Both the position numbers and the translations under genes were made by a program. Below, one piece after another: positions 1 to 12,496 of a stretch of DNA of 64,000 nt. The stretch spans positions 185,956,156 to 186,020,155 of the forward strand of contig NC_053395.1 in assembly GCF_905171765.1 (NCBI RefSeq), read 5' to 3'. Positions within the stretch are counted from its first letter, which is position 1. Each line of letters starts with the position of its first letter. Source of the DNA: Bufo bufo. Its lineage: Eukaryota; Chordata; Amphibia; Anura; Bufonidae. The notes beneath the pieces were generated by a model. That model saw nothing but the letters and a program-made list of their open reading frames with translations. It searched no databases and was not told where the DNA came from.

Positions 1-111
1 GGTTGTCACTGGGTTGCCGAATTGGTGGTGTGTTTTTTTGTTTTTTTTTTTGTTTTTTTTGAAGCTAAAAGGGGTTTTCTGGGACTTAAATTGATGACCT
101 TTCCAAAGGTT

Positions 112-347
112 AAGTTCAGCGAGAGAAGCGTTAGTGGGAATTCACGCGCCCAACGAGGACACTTCTTCAGCGCAACTAAACGAGCACAAGGATGTAGTTA
201 ACCTCTTTTTTTATTTTTAATTTTAATTTTTTTTGAAGGACCTTCAAAAATAAGAGGTTAACTACATCCTTGTGCTCGTTTAGTTGCGCCGAAGAAGTGT
301 CCTCATTGGGCGCGTGAATTCCCACTAACTCTTCTCTAGCTGAACTT
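112..347. repeat. Long inverted repeat (hairpin), about 95-bp arms
   Basis: The left arm begins aagttcagcgagag at 112. The right arm ends ctagctgaactt at 347. The arms are almost perfectly complementary over roughly 95 bp (for example ggatgtagttaacctc against gaggttaactacatcc) with a T-rich spacer near 208-250. No coding content; probably a non-autonomous DNA transposon of unassigned type. Confidence 0.8.
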
Positions 348-1542
348 GCTCTACATGCCTCCTGGGGGCCGGCAACCCCTCTTAGTAAGGATCAGACGAC
401 ACTGGCAGCACCAACCCCCCCCCCCCCCTTACTTTTACCTGTGTACACTAGGGTTGTGCCTTTGCTTGCACTACTTCACAAGGTTAGCCTGATCATCTAT
501 GTGATTCACGCTCCAAGCATACTGGAAAGACGCCGTCTAATATTGTATACCTTGATCAAAACTAGACTCCATGTAACCCAAATAAATGGCTTATTGACCT
601 TTTTTTTTTTCTCTGATCACCTCCAAGGGGAATTCATAAAACAACTATAATCTCGATGGCAGCTACCACAATACGTATTTCTTTCTCTTGGAAATTCACA
701 GAACCCTTCATTCCATACTGGATTACTACATGTGATCAGTTTTATAGGATGAAAGAACATGCTGACCAAGGATAGGCAATAACTATTAGATTGCTGGGGG
801 TCCTAACGTTGGGACCCCAACTGATCAAAAGACAAGGTACCCAGTACCCTTCTGTGCCCAAAAAGAGCGAAACAGCAGGTTTGCTTTAGAAATAAAACCC
901 GCTCTGGGTATGAGGACTACAACTTTAATTCTGGGCTTTGGTACGTGAGACCTAATGACTGGATGAGCCACGTACTGCAGTGCATGTCAGCGTGATCAGA
1001 AAATAGTGTTTGCTCCGCTCTCCAGCACACATCACAGCGACGCTTGCAGTTGGGCTGTAGATTTGTCCTATTTGATCTCCCGTCGGCTCTTTGGGGATCA
1101 TCTTTCTGAGAGTAAATACCTTGAACTGTTTTACGAGAACGCGCTTTAATGTCCCCTGTGTGGTGGAGGTGCAGGCTCTGCATTGTGTACGTGTAATGGC
1201 GCCGTAAACGCTTTATTAGCTTGTTTCTGCTATTCATGTCGATCACTTTATAGCTGCAGATTATCTGGGATTTCTGTCGCTTTCTTAATCTGAAATATGT
1301 TATTGCTGGTTTATGAAGTCCCATCCAAGTCCGTACAATCCCGTGCCCATCGCAGTAGGCTTTGGGGCGATTGCTGAGAACATGAAGAACCATGGGCTGA
1401 TGGTTGGGAATGAAAACCGATCGTTCCCCATCACTCTCCCTTGTAAACATTCAGTTAGTCTCTCGAGCATCCGTACGTTTTATTAAGGGATCGCATCTTT
1501 CTTAAAAAATTGTCTTTGGCAGCCCATTGCTCTGCTGCGTTA
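348..1542. other. Intronic sequence, no supported feature
   Basis: There is a C run near 415-428 and otherwise unique-looking intron. A 177-codon open frame on the minus strand (917-1450) has no recognisable domain, and an ORF of that length is expected by chance in this much DNA. Confidence 0.4.
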
Positions 1543-1800
1543 GGCTGCTTTCACATCTGTGTTTTTGCTGGATCTGCCATGGATCAGCAAAAAACGCTTC
1601 AGTTACTGATAATACAACCATCTGCATCTGTTATGAACGGATCCGGTTGTATTATCTGTAACATAGCTAAGACGGATCCGTCATGAACACCATTGAAAGT
1701 CAATGGGGGACCGATACGTTTTCAATTGTTTCTGAGAAAACAGATCCAGCACCATTGACTTGCATTGTGTGTCGTGTCGGATCCGTTTTGCTCTGCATCT
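1543..1800. mobile_element. PIF/Harbinger-like MITE fragment (left end)
   Basis: The segment starts TTA|ggctgctttcacatctg, the same terminus as the better-preserved copies at 20103 and 25752, and carries the family's internal GGATCCG-rich sequence. The right end is not clear. Confidence 0.55.
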
Positions 1801-2149
1801 TCAATACCATGCATCCATTAACAACGCAGAGTGACTATACAGTGCAGTCTTGGATAAAGAAGAGGCTGCAGCTGCCTAATTGTCACTGCGGTACACTAAC
1901 GCCCATGACCACGCCGTGGTGCAAAAAAACACCCCAGCCAGATAATGTCCTACATGGTGGCATTTCAAGAAAGTTACCTTCGTGACCCTTGTTGTGTTTG
2001 GCAGCACCCTTACTGCTCTGTGCCAGGGTCTACTTTTAGGACCAAGGATGAGATTGCATCCTACGCAATAAGCAAGCTTTGGGAGGCTTCCGAGTTTAGC
2101 CGGACTGGATGGAGTTGAAGGGGTGAATAAAATATAAGTTTCAGCAGAG

Positions 2150-2868
2150 AAGTCTGTGTAGTCTGGACCCCCCCCCCCCCCCCCCAATACTCACACTATA
2201 ATAATGGTATAGCTATGTAGTCTGGATCCCCCCCCCACTATAATAGAGGTAGGGCTTGTGTAGTCTGGACCCCCCCCCCCCACCATAATATAATACAGGT
2301 ATGGCTGTGTAGTCAGGACCCCTCCTCCACCATAATACAGGTATGGCTGTGCAGTCTGGACCCCCCCCCCCCCCCTATAATAGAGGTATGGCTGTGCAGT
2401 CTGGACCCCCCCCCCCCCCCCCTCCTATAATAGAGGTATGGCTGTGCAGTCTGGACCCCCCCCCCCCCTCCTATAATAGAGGTATGGCTGTGCAGTCTGG
2501 ACCCCTCCCCCCCTCCTATAATAGAGGTATGGCTGTGCAGTCTGGACCCCCCCCCCCCTCCTATAATAGAGGTATGGCTGTGCAGTCTGGACCCCCCCCC
2601 CCCTCCTATAATAGAGGTATGGCTGTGCAGTCTGGACCCCCCCCCCCCTTCTATAATAGAGGTATGGCTGTGCAGTCTGACCCCTCCCCCCCTCCTATAA
2701 TAGAGGTATGGCTGTGCAGTCTGACCCCTCCCCCCCTCCTATAATAGAGGTATGGCTGTGCAGTCTGGACCCCCCCCCCTCCTATAATAGAGGTATGGCT
2801 GTGCAGTCTGACCCCTCCCCCCCTCCTATAATAGAGGTATGGCTGTGCAGTCTGACCCCTCCCCCTTT
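2150..2868. repeat. C-rich minisatellite, about 45-bp unit, about 16 copies
   Basis: The unit is roughly gtatggctgtgcagtctgga, a C run of 7-18, then tcctataatagag. Left copies are more diverged (tgtgtagtctggacc) and right copies nearly identical, apart from C-run length and a GGACC/GACC variant. The minus strand presents repeated G runs. Open frames across it (for example 2343-2744) are products of the repeat. Confidence 0.95.
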
Positions 2869-3223
2869 ACCATAAGTTTAATGGTCCATTTACACAGCTC
2901 ATGCACACATCTGTATCTTTTTTGTGGTCCTCAAATCGCCGGTCTGCAAAACATGGATACTGACCTAGTTTATGCCACCATTTGCAGCAAGCTATTTTTT
3001 TTTTTTTTAATGCTGCTTATAAAGATGCAGTCAGCCGACAGACAAGCATTTACCGTTTGCTGGCTGATCAGCAGCAGGGGACAGCAAATGTTCATCCCCG
3101 GAAATCTGCCTATGTAAAGGGGCACCATACGGCAGCGCCTCATAATAACCGCAGTCGGGCTCTGCAGCGCCCCCCATCTCAGAAGTCTTGCTGCCTCTAT
3201 CTACTCTTTATCACATTCTAAGG

Positions 3224-3356
3224 CAGGGATGGCCAACCTGAGGCTCTCCAGCTGTTGCAAAATTACAACTCCCAGCATGCCCAGGCTACCTACAGCAGGG
3301 CATAGTGGGAGTTGTAGTTTTACAACAGCTGGAGAGCCTCAGGTTGGCCATGCCTG
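3224..3356. mobile_element. hAT-like palindromic MITE, 8-bp TSD
   Basis: The 133-bp palindrome has ends CAGGGATGGCCAACC and GGTTGGCCATGCCTG. It is flanked by the exact 8-bp duplication TTCTAAGG (3216-3223 and 3357-3364). The core carries the frog-typical ctacaactcccagcatg motif and its inverse. Confidence 0.85.
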
Positions 3357-3651
3357 TTCTAAGGGCTCGTTATAGGATAAGGACAAATGTACATACTGCC
3401 AGAGCGATAAAAAAAAAATACCCTTGCAGAATTTCTGCCTCGTTCCCCCTGTGTACTACAAAGTGGGGCTGAATCTTTTAAATTCCGACTGCATGAGTGA
3501 ATGGGCCCATTCTTCTCACCCCGCTCTCCGGTAGATCTGCGCTTCTGTATTGGATAACACATGACAGCGAGCCTATTGTCTGCTGCTGTTTACATGCTAT
3601 GTGCAGCAGGACGGCAGCCAAAGTCATGTGCGCCAGGTCGTACGCTACTTG

Positions 3652-4060
3652 GGCTACTTTCACACTAGCATTTCTATTTTCTGGTATTGAGATCCGTCAT
3701 AGGGGCTCAATACCGGAGAAAAACGTTTCCGTTTTGTCACCCATTCATTGTCAATGGGGACAAAACTGAACTGAACAGAACGGAGTGCTCCAAAATGCAT
3801 TGCGTTCCGTTTAGTTGTGTTCTTATACCGAGAGCAAACCGCTCTCCGTTCCGTTTAGTTTGCTTTCCGTCCTGGGGTGCGGATCAAGACTGACCCGGCA
3901 TGACCCCCAATGCAAGTCCATGGGGACGGATCCGTTTTCTCTGACACAATTTGCCACAGTAGAAAACTGATCCGTCCCCCATTGACTCTCAATGGAGTTC
4001 ATGACGGATCCGTCTTGGCTATGTTACAGATAATACAACCGGATCCTTTCATAACTGATG
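3652..4060. mobile_element. PIF/Harbinger-like MITE, degraded
   Basis: It begins ggctactttcacactagc, like the copy at 20103, and shares internal segments with it: gacggatccgttttct and tccattgactctcaatgg followed by tcatgacggatccg. The right terminus is lost. Confidence 0.6.
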
Positions 4061-4852
4061 AAACTTGTACTGGGGGGGGGGCGCGTGTATCTCAGATATA
4101 TCTGGCTCCTGCTTCACAGATTTCGGCCTAGTGACACATTCCCTTTAAGATGGCACTTAACTTAAAGCTATATAAAAGTATGAAAAAAGGAGCTGCTGGG
4201 GAGAAGTTGTGGTGGCCTGGCTTATTATAGGGGGCGGGGGGGGGCTGACCGGTGGGACCCCTGCTCATAAAAGGGTGTCTGCCACTCCATGGACCCCATT
4301 CTAGTAATTATCGGGGGTCACAGCGGTCGGACACTCACTAGTCAGACATTTTTTCCGTGCTGTGGATAGGGAATAAGTTGTCACGGGACCCCGTTAATAT
4401 TTTCTGGTAGGTAGTAAATCATAAAGGGTTATTTTATATCCCCCTTATATCTGTAACAATCTGTATAAAAAAAAAACTTTTTGAGATTGTGTATGTATAA
4501 ATAAATAAAAAATTAAAGAGTAAGAACAAAGACAAAATGTATATATAATTATTATTTTTTTAAAAATAAAGCTTCGACCTAATAAAGCACAGCTTGCCCT
4601 GCAATACACAAGGGCGTGTTCAGCTCTTGATCTGAACTTTCTGTTCTTTTGATGTGTTGGAAGAACATGAAAATGGGGGAGGGGAGGGAGGACTTTTTTT
4701 TTTTTTTTTTTATCCCATTTATTTGAAATGGACATCAATTTATGTCAGTTCTGTCAGACATCAGTTATTTTTGACTGAAGCAAAAGTCCTGCCTGCTGTA
4801 CATTTTCTCCCATCAAAAATAGCTGAAACCAGATGGAACTCGTGCTCAAAAT

Positions 4853-4886
<34 letters not shown>

Positions 4887-4918
4887 CTTTAATTTGTTTT
4901 ACAGCTCAAGAGAATGGA
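4061..4918. other. Intronic sequence with poly(T) tracts, no supported feature
   Basis: Homopolymer T tracts occur near 4695-4711 and 4854-4884. No gene is recognised. Confidence 0.4.
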
Positions 4919-5254
4919 AAGCTCAATGTGAACACGATCGTTGTTTGAGTCCGCATCTGAGACACATTTTTTGCAGCTCGGGTGTGGACCCATTCACTTC
5001 AACAGGCGCCGCAAAAGATGCGGACAGCCCTCCGTGTGTTGTCCGCATCCGTTGCTCCGTTCCGTGGGGCCACACAAAAAAAAATAATTTTACGTTTCCT
5101 ATTCTTTTCCATTTTGCAGACAAGTCTCGGCCATTCTATTATTGATGACTCGTTCCGTTCCGCAAATTGCGGAACACACTCGGGCGGCATCTGTGTTTTG
5201 TGGATCTGCAAGTTCGCGGACCACGAAGCACTGCGCGGTTGTGTGCATGAGCCC
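4919..5254. mobile_element. PIF/Harbinger-like MITE (cacacg-gcatgagccc type)
   Basis: The right end gtgtgcatgagccc|TAA and the internal gttccgcaaattgcggaac motif match the copies at 31257, 38760 and 50588. The left end near 4919 (ctcaatgtgaacacgatcg) is diverged. Confidence 0.65.
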
Positions 5255-6083
5255 TAACAGAAATATCATGACTGTCAGTGCTCTGGAGGACAAAAAAACT
5301 ATTGTCATCAGTTCACTAAATTTAAAACCTAAAAAAATAATAATGTATAAAAAAAAAAAAATTTTGAACGAAGAAAGTATATAAACTTGAAATAAAATTT
5401 TACTTCCATGAAACTTGTACTGCTCACAGTAAAAATAATAAAACCCCATAAAGATTTGTCAGACCGCTACTTTTTCCAGCTGCATAGCGCAGTGCAGTGA
5501 CCCGCACTAGGTCGGTGTACCTCCAGGCGTCTAGTTGTCATGCGATCGGTAAATGTTTCTAACATAACACGTGAATCCTGTATAGCAGTCCTCCCGGCGG
5601 CCGGAGCGGGCTGGTCCTGACGTCACATGTGGAATTTCTACATGGACTTACTTTGTATTCCTCCCTTGTGTACTGTTCCCAGCACAGTCGCTGTAAAGGC
5701 TTCAGCGGACATCTGCACTTTTTTTTCCCCTTTAACAATAGGGTCTCGTTTCTATGCTCGTTAAATCACGTTGGCTCAAGGAGAGCATGTCATTTGGGAT
5801 TTTCTTGGCTTCCCTTTAGTAAGAGGCTTTTGGTAAAGAAAGAGGCATTGTGTGCCATAGCTGAGGTATTCCTTAGCAACCGCTCACATTCTTCCTGCAG
5901 GACGCTGGCAGCGTGGAGTTTACATTGCGATGGCGTTACGTGTCGTTCCACAGAAAGTGCCTGTGTCCTGCGCTGTGAAATATCCCGAGGTTCTGGTTAC
6001 TTGTGCATGGTGCAGAGCTCAGAAAGGTGCATGTGTTTTGCATTTCTATTCTTTATTTGTTTGTTTTAATTTTTAATTTATTA

Positions 6084-6111
6084 TTATTATAATAATAATA
6101 ATAATAATAAT
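6084..6111. repeat. ATA/ATT trinucleotide microsatellite
   Basis: Tandem att then aat units are visible directly. This is a simple repeat in the upstream intron. Confidence 0.85.
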
Positions 6112-6268
6112 ATTTTTTGTTGCTTCAATACGTTTGGCGAAATATAGAAGATGGAACGAGGAAACTCATTTGTGACCTCAGTCAGTGTGTGACCTGACAT
6201 TATGATCAGCTGTTTGAGGCCACGTGATCACGGCACGGATTATCATGCAGAATAATCCACAGCGTAAG

Positions 6269-6552
6269 GGCTCTTGCAAATGGTCGTAGCCGTTTTTACT
6301 GTTGCAAATCGCGGGTCCGAAAAACACGGATACTACCCATGTGCGTTCCACATTTTACTGAACTGAACGTCCTTACCTCTAAAGAACTACCATATCCTTG
6401 TACATGATGCGGACAAGAATAGGACATGTTCTGTTTTTTTTTTTTTTTTGTGGTTGCTGTGGAAGGACATACGGATGCGGACAGCACAAAGTGAATGGGT
6501 CCGCATCCGGCCTGTACAAAGTGCGGATCGGATGAAGACAAAAACGATGGTC
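6269..6552. mobile_element. Degraded MITE related to the 38760 family
   Basis: It contains gcggacaagaataggacatg, a T tract, and tgaatgggtccgcatcc in the family order. The ends are poorly preserved. Confidence 0.5.
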
Positions 6553-9377
6553 GAGACCTCAGGGTGCACTCGCGCTGTGTAATTTTGTTGCAGAATTTTC
6601 CACAGCTGAAAAATCCTTTCCATTCATTTACCGTAATACCGTACCAGCTACGTAGATGAGATTTTCATGTAAACAGTGCGGAACTTTTCCACGCGTAAAA
6701 TGACCTGCGGTGCAGATTCTGGAATCCGCAGCTTGTCAATTGTTTTGCTGATAGGTGAGATCTAGGGCAAATCTACGACAAAATCTGCTAGTAACACAGG
6801 GTGCAGAAACGCAGTGAAATATGCACGGAAATCCACAGCTACACTGCTGTGTGCATGCGGCCTGGTGGGCAACTTGTGTACAGGGCTGTGTATATCTGCA
6901 CAATGTGCATGTAGTATCTGTGCTGTTTATTAGCCACGTTGTCCCATTAAAGTAAATGTACGGCAAAGTAGTGTATGGAGCAATCACCCGAGCTCTGTGG
7001 ACCCTTCAGACAGCTGGGCATTTGGGGGTGGAGGGCGTTTGGAGCCCCTCCAATCCTAAAATAGGCCATCAGTTTTAAAGACCTCGAATATGTTTTCTCA
7101 GGACCCATAGCTTGTATATCGGTGAACATGGGCAAAAATAGAACCTGCTTCAGTGAAATCACCACGGACCCACTAACTCTGGTAAATGATGGACTTGTGA
7201 ATGCACACATTATTATCAATGGGTACGCATGCTGTCGGCAGAGAACACGGACAGCACCTGTGAATGAGACCTATATAGGTATGATGTGACGTGGAGGCTT
7301 CCTGCAGCCAGTTACGTGCTGGCCGCTACACGAGTGTGAATGAAGAACCCCACTTTTTCACAGTATTTTTCTGGAGTGAAGCCAACACTGCATGCGGCAC
7401 TTTCAGATGCACTCACACATATATTCGTTGTGTCTTGGCTCCTGGTATACAACTACTAGCCGGACACAACTGATATATGTGAGCCCAGACCAACTGGTAT
7501 GTCAGATTTTATCTTTCACGAGTAGTTTTTCAGACTACTCTACTCTACTCTTTAAAAATCCTGAAAACTTGATGGCATGGAACTGATCATAGATGTTAAC
7601 AGAGCCTTAATGGGCTTGACCCCTGGGTCTCTCTCCTGACATGGCTGTCCATGTCAATATAAAGGTGGTTCCATTGACTCTCTGTTGTATCTCATAGAGG
7701 GGACCTCCATCTGTCATGTCGATTTGCCCTAAATGATCTTAATGAGACAACCCCTATAATGAAATTCCTTTGACACATGTGATTACTTTTTGCCACCATC
7801 TATATTTTTCTAGATAAGGCCTCTGCACACGTTGGCTGTCCTTTTTTCTTTTACAACCGTTCTCACACGTACAGATGTGCACGTCACCGGTATTGGTTTA
7901 TACCTCGCTGAAGGATGAAGCTTGGTGTAAAGTACAGTAGTTGGGCACACAGTAAGCGGACTGTATCTGGCTCTGTGCTTGGCGTGTCACACCTGAGGAA
8001 TGTGCTCCTCCTCATATGTCTACATTCCTGCTCTCTAGCTCATGAGGTTGTCCACACCCTTTGACGTTCAGGTGAGGGCTTCCTATATACACGCTTCTGG
8101 CCTTTTGCTCTCTGCATCCCATCAACTGTATAATATAAGCTAGAGGCCTTCAACCTGTGGTTCTCTAGCTTCCAGCATGGCCTCACAGCCTCCGACTTGA
8201 AATTGTATTTTCTGTGAGAGCATGAGCTTGAAGACCATTGATGATCATGATACACACCAATGACAGCTTTTTGAGTATGAAGCACAGGCTGTTTATTACT
8301 TAAGTTCCAATTTCATTGACTCTCAATTTAACGCGGCAGTAAATTGCTTAGCATTAGGTGCCTTCTCCTGGGGCCATTGCTACTTCTTGCTTATAATAGT
8401 ATTTTGTATGAACCACCTGTAGAAGTGGGGACAGGAAACTGCACATTTGTGATTGAAAAACTGTCCTCTCCGGTATGCAGGATTATGGTGGTCGGCAGAA
8501 ATGGTTGTTTGACTGGTGGCACTCAAATGTTCATCTGGCTTCAAAGGGTCCTTAAAGGATGATTAATATATAGCTTGGCTTGTAGCCAAAATGTGATCTT
8601 TCCCATCTTAATAGCGCCAGTATACTGATTAGTGACATTGGTTGGCTCTAGTGCCGTTTCTCAACAGCTCATCTGTGATTGCTAAAGACCATTGTGAGAT
8701 GCAACGTCAGGCAGCCCATGTATGAGATGTAGGGCGTGAAAGCGCATTTGCAGTGTGAGTCGCAGTCGCTGGTGGGCTCAGGGTTGGATTTGGCATTCCT
8801 GGGGCCACGGACAAAGATATCTGGAGGCTCTGATTTTCACCGCAAAGCCCCACTTTCAGCTTGGCAGTACAGCTGACCACTACTAACGCTGCCCGCCCTG
8901 GACCCTGTGCAGTTACAGGGCTAATGCACCCCTCAGTGCAGGGCTGATCGTGGTCTATGGAGGACCCGACAGCTCCTGCATTCCCCGGCCCCCACGGTCA
9001 CATAGCGCTTCCTGATCTGTATACCCAGTGCTCGGTGAGCGCTGTGTATACAGCGATCTAGAAGGCAGGGGCACCTGGGAACTGTCCCTGCCTTCTCTCT
9101 GGGTTGCTCTGCTGTCCCTGACAGCGGACCCCCTGCTCGGCAGCTGCACGATTAGAGTGCAGCTGCCATCTCTGGATGTTTTGGAACGTCCATTTAGAGA
9201 GAAACAACCGCACATAGGACGTTTATATCCTATGGGCGGTCAGGAAGTGGTTAAAAAAAAATCAAATCAATTTTTTTTTTTTATATATATTTTATTTATT
9301 TTTCTCTTCGGGAGCCCTGTATCGGCACATCTTCTTTACGCTCTTCAGTCTCTGCATGTCGGGCGAAAAACAGATCA
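6553..9377. other. Intronic sequence, no supported feature
   Basis: I found no conserved exon, RNA gene or clear palindrome. A T/A-rich stretch lies near 9250-9300. Confidence 0.4.
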
Positions 9378-9702
9378 GAGAACAAACACCCTGCAGCCAT
9401 TGCTGGAAGAACACAATCTGGCGGTGGCAGCGTTATGGTCTGGGGAATGTTTTCATGGCATTCTCTGGACCCACTCATCCATGTGGAAGACACTCTGAGC
9501 TGTTTTGGGTATGAATCCATCCCTGCAGATCATCCTCGATCGTCGTGTTCGCTCCCTCCAGTATCTGTGGGACGCACTGCAGTCAGCATGGCTCCAGATA
9601 CCTGTGACAACCTACTAGGACCTTATGGAGTCACACCCAGCTGAACATGGCAGGTACTCTGGATATTAGCTGGTGGTCATAATAATGTGACTCGACTGTG
9701 TA
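9378..9702 (+). pseudogene. Tc1/mariner transposase relic (internally deleted)
   Basis: From 9416 one frame reads SGGGSVMVWGMFSWHSL, the hallmark segment of Tc1-like transposases between the second and third catalytic acidic residues. A later frame reads LQYLWDALQSAWLQIPVTTY then a stop and DLMESHPAEH, resembling the transposase C terminus. The intervening block with the QDNAPCH-type Asp is missing and the frame shifts, so it is dead. The segment ends aataatgtgactcgactgtg followed by TA, consistent with a Tc1 terminal repeat and TA target. No left terminus was found. Confidence 0.75.
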
Positions 9703-10795
9703 TTATGGACGCGTCTCCTTTTATTCTAACACTTTGGCATTACTAATATAGCTCAAATATCTTCCCCATTGAAGCGGTAGTGACTCAGGGTCTTGGGCCA
9801 GCACTCGGTGCCCTAACCATTCCTTTCATGCCAGTGGTAAGAGACTTCGAGAACCCTTCCTCCCACACCCACCATTTTACAGTAACAGGATCTGAAAAGC
9901 AGCTGCATCTGAAACGAGTTTATATGAATATATTTGTATGTGAAGCAGAACGCACACAGCTTGTTATTACCAGGAATGCAGACACATTAAATGGTTGTGA
10001 TTCTGTGGACCCCGTTGGGATAATCCAGTTGTGTGCACCAGGAACGATCATATTCTAGGAGAAGCTATAGTATGTGGAGTGCAAGCATGCTCTGCTCACA
10101 TTACATGGGGCTTTCTTTCTGGCAGACTTCATTATGGTATTTTTATTTTTCCATGTTTCCATATTAATGAAAAAGTTCCTAAAATGATTACTTTTTTATT
10201 TTTTTTATTCTGTTAGCCCCTAAATACCCAATGTAAACTATTCATGACCTGAGAAGCCAATTACGTACAGTATATCACTCCCAGTTTCTGGATATGCAGT
10301 AATATGCAGGGTTACCTAAACCGAGCAACCCTTTCACTAAACTAAAAACTGCATCTACTACGCTAAATTATTATTAATAATAATAATAATTTTTTTTTAA
10401 TTTTTTTTTACGTATATTGTTGTCTTATACCAGGACACCCTTATGGGTCCTCCATATGTTATGGTATTCCCCCCCCCCCCCCAAGCAATTCATCTAATGA
10501 AAAACATGGAATTGCACTTGTATTGCCACCAGGGCCCACTCACACGTCTGGTTTCGATAGTGTTGTTTCTGCCATGGTTGTTCACTCTGAATGCTGTGGA
10601 TGCGCTTGATTAGCTTAAATGAATGGAGCTACACCACAGGCAGACACCTGTCCCGTTCCAGGGCGACGCTTCTTCTCATCATGGGATGCAGACACCACGC
10701 AGCTGCTGGTGGAATTTTTGTTGCAGTTTCAGTATGAACGGGAGCCGAAAGCATTATAAAATTGGGAAAGAATGATGACGTACTCGCCCTTTTAA
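9703..10795. other. Intronic sequence, no supported feature
   Basis: There is an AT-rich simple stretch near 10370-10410 and a C run near 10470-10482. No exon or element boundary is recognised. Confidence 0.4.
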
Positions 10796-11254
10796 AAGGT
10801 TTGTCTCACTTCAGCAAGTGTCATTTATCATGTAGAGAAAGTTAATACCAGGCACTTCCTAATGTACTGTGATTGTCCATATTGCTGCCTTTGCTGGCTG
10901 GATTCATTTTTCCATCACAATATACACTGCTCGTTTCCATGGTTACGGCCACCCTGCAATCCACCAGCGGTGGCCGTGCTTGCACACTACAGGAAAAAAG
11001 CACCAGCCTATGTGTGCTCTCACGGTCACAGTCACTAGAGAGGCCAGCACTTTTTCCTATAGTGTGCAAGAACGACCACCGCTGATGGATTGCAGGGTGG
11101 TCGTAACCATGGAAACGAGCCGTGTATATTGTGATGGAAAAATGAATCCAGCCAGCAAAGGAAGCAATATGGACAATCACAATACATTAGGTAGTGCCAT
11201 GTATTAAATTTCTCTTCATGATAAATGCCACTTGCAGAAGTGACACAACCCTTT
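10796..11254. mobile_element. TTAA-flanked palindromic MITE (piggyBac-like), family G
   Basis: The 459-bp inverted repeat is bounded by TTAA on both sides (10792-10795 and 11255-11258). Its ends are related to tcacttcagcaa...gcagaagtgacacaaccct. Its arms give mirror-image ORFs on both strands (10869-11207 + and 10842-11180 -), which are not genes. Related copies lie at 14143 and 19477. Confidence 0.8.
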
Positions 11255-11381
11255 TTAACTGTCCCTCCATGCTGGTCCTGCTGGTAGGCCAAACCATGTG
11301 CATATTAGGTCATGTCAGCCACACCAGAGACTCCTCCAAACTGAAGAGTGACCCATCTGTAGACAGCTGTTTTGAGGTTGG

Positions 11382-11466
11382 CTGGGCGAGCCAGGAGTCG
11401 GCAACCTCCACCACTCCAGCTGTTGTAAAACTACAGCTCCCACCTTGAACGTTTGCTTGGCTGTTC
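11382..11466. mobile_element. Half of an hAT-like palindromic MITE
   Basis: The left half only is present: cactccagctgttgtaaaac then ctacagctcccacc and ttgcttggctgttct, homologous to the copies at 16240 and 59923. Confidence 0.5.
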
Positions 11467-12465
11467 TAAAAACTCTTATATACAGTAAGTGAATGGGACA
11501 CGTCTGGAGCATCACCATAAAATAATTCTCCATACACCCACTAGGCCCACAGTCTCCATTAAAGAGGACTTTTTTTTTTAATCTAGTTTAACCATTTGGA
11601 ATTAGATCCATGTTTCCTAAGTAAATAGAGTAGTTGCCCTCAACCCTAAAATGAGGACCTGGTGGTATATGTTCCTTCATTAATAAAAACTTCATCACTG
11701 CGTAGTAAATGAACAACCTCCACGTCCAAACCCCATCTGAACAGGTTACCTCTCCTTATGTTGGTGATGGTTCCTTTTAGTTATTGTAAGTAACTATGGT
11801 GTTTTCAAATTGGTGGTCAATGAGAATGCGTAGTAATAGTTCCATCTGGGGCTGGTCCTTTATGGACCAGTATTGAGCTTCTGCTCGTGGGTCTAATTTG
11901 CGCACTTGGTGAGGGTTGAGCTGCAATACAAAGCGCCAGGTAATGAGTTTTTAAGCTGCGAGGTTTGGACATTTAGTGGAAGAGGCAATATTTGAGTTTA
12001 GGCAGTGACTTCTCAAAGCTTCACTTTGCTTAGTCAACTGTTGTCTTGTTTCAGGGCCTTCTGATCCTCCGAAAAACTTTTTCAGACACGTATGGCCAAT
12101 TTCACACGAGCTTTATTCAGTCTGTGAAATACCCTCTGCGTGTCAGCAGTATTTCATGGACTGAACACTGCTCCTGTGACACAAACTCACAGCATTAAAA
12201 TTTTTAATACTTTTCTGACCCACCTCGGCTGAACTGCATTATGTCAGTACAATTCAGTACAGCCGAGATTGGATGGGAACACACAGCATTATAAAATAAA
12301 ATGTCACAGGAGCAGGGTGCAGTCTGGGGAAAAACTGCTGACACGTAGAACGTATTTCACAGACTTGATACAATTGTGTGAAATTGACCTAACTCTAGGG
12401 TTGTTCCGCCCCTACAGTATACATGGCATGAAAATGGCAACCTTTTAAAGGAGTTGTGCAAGAAT

Positions 12466-12496
<31 letters not shown>

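Noticed and set aside
917..1450. 177-codon open frame on the minus strand
   Set aside because: No domain, no homologue recognised, and about one ORF of this length is expected by chance in 64 kb of such composition. It lies in the gene's upstream intron on the opposite strand.
2343..2744. 133-codon open frame with MAVQSGPPPP repeats
   Set aside because: It is a translation of the C-rich minisatellite; unit length keeps the frame open by chance, and there is no splice or start context.
10842..11207. Mirror-image 112-codon ORFs on both strands (MIVHIA...)
   Set aside because: They arise because the two arms of the family G palindrome are near-identical when inverted; both encode the same artefact.
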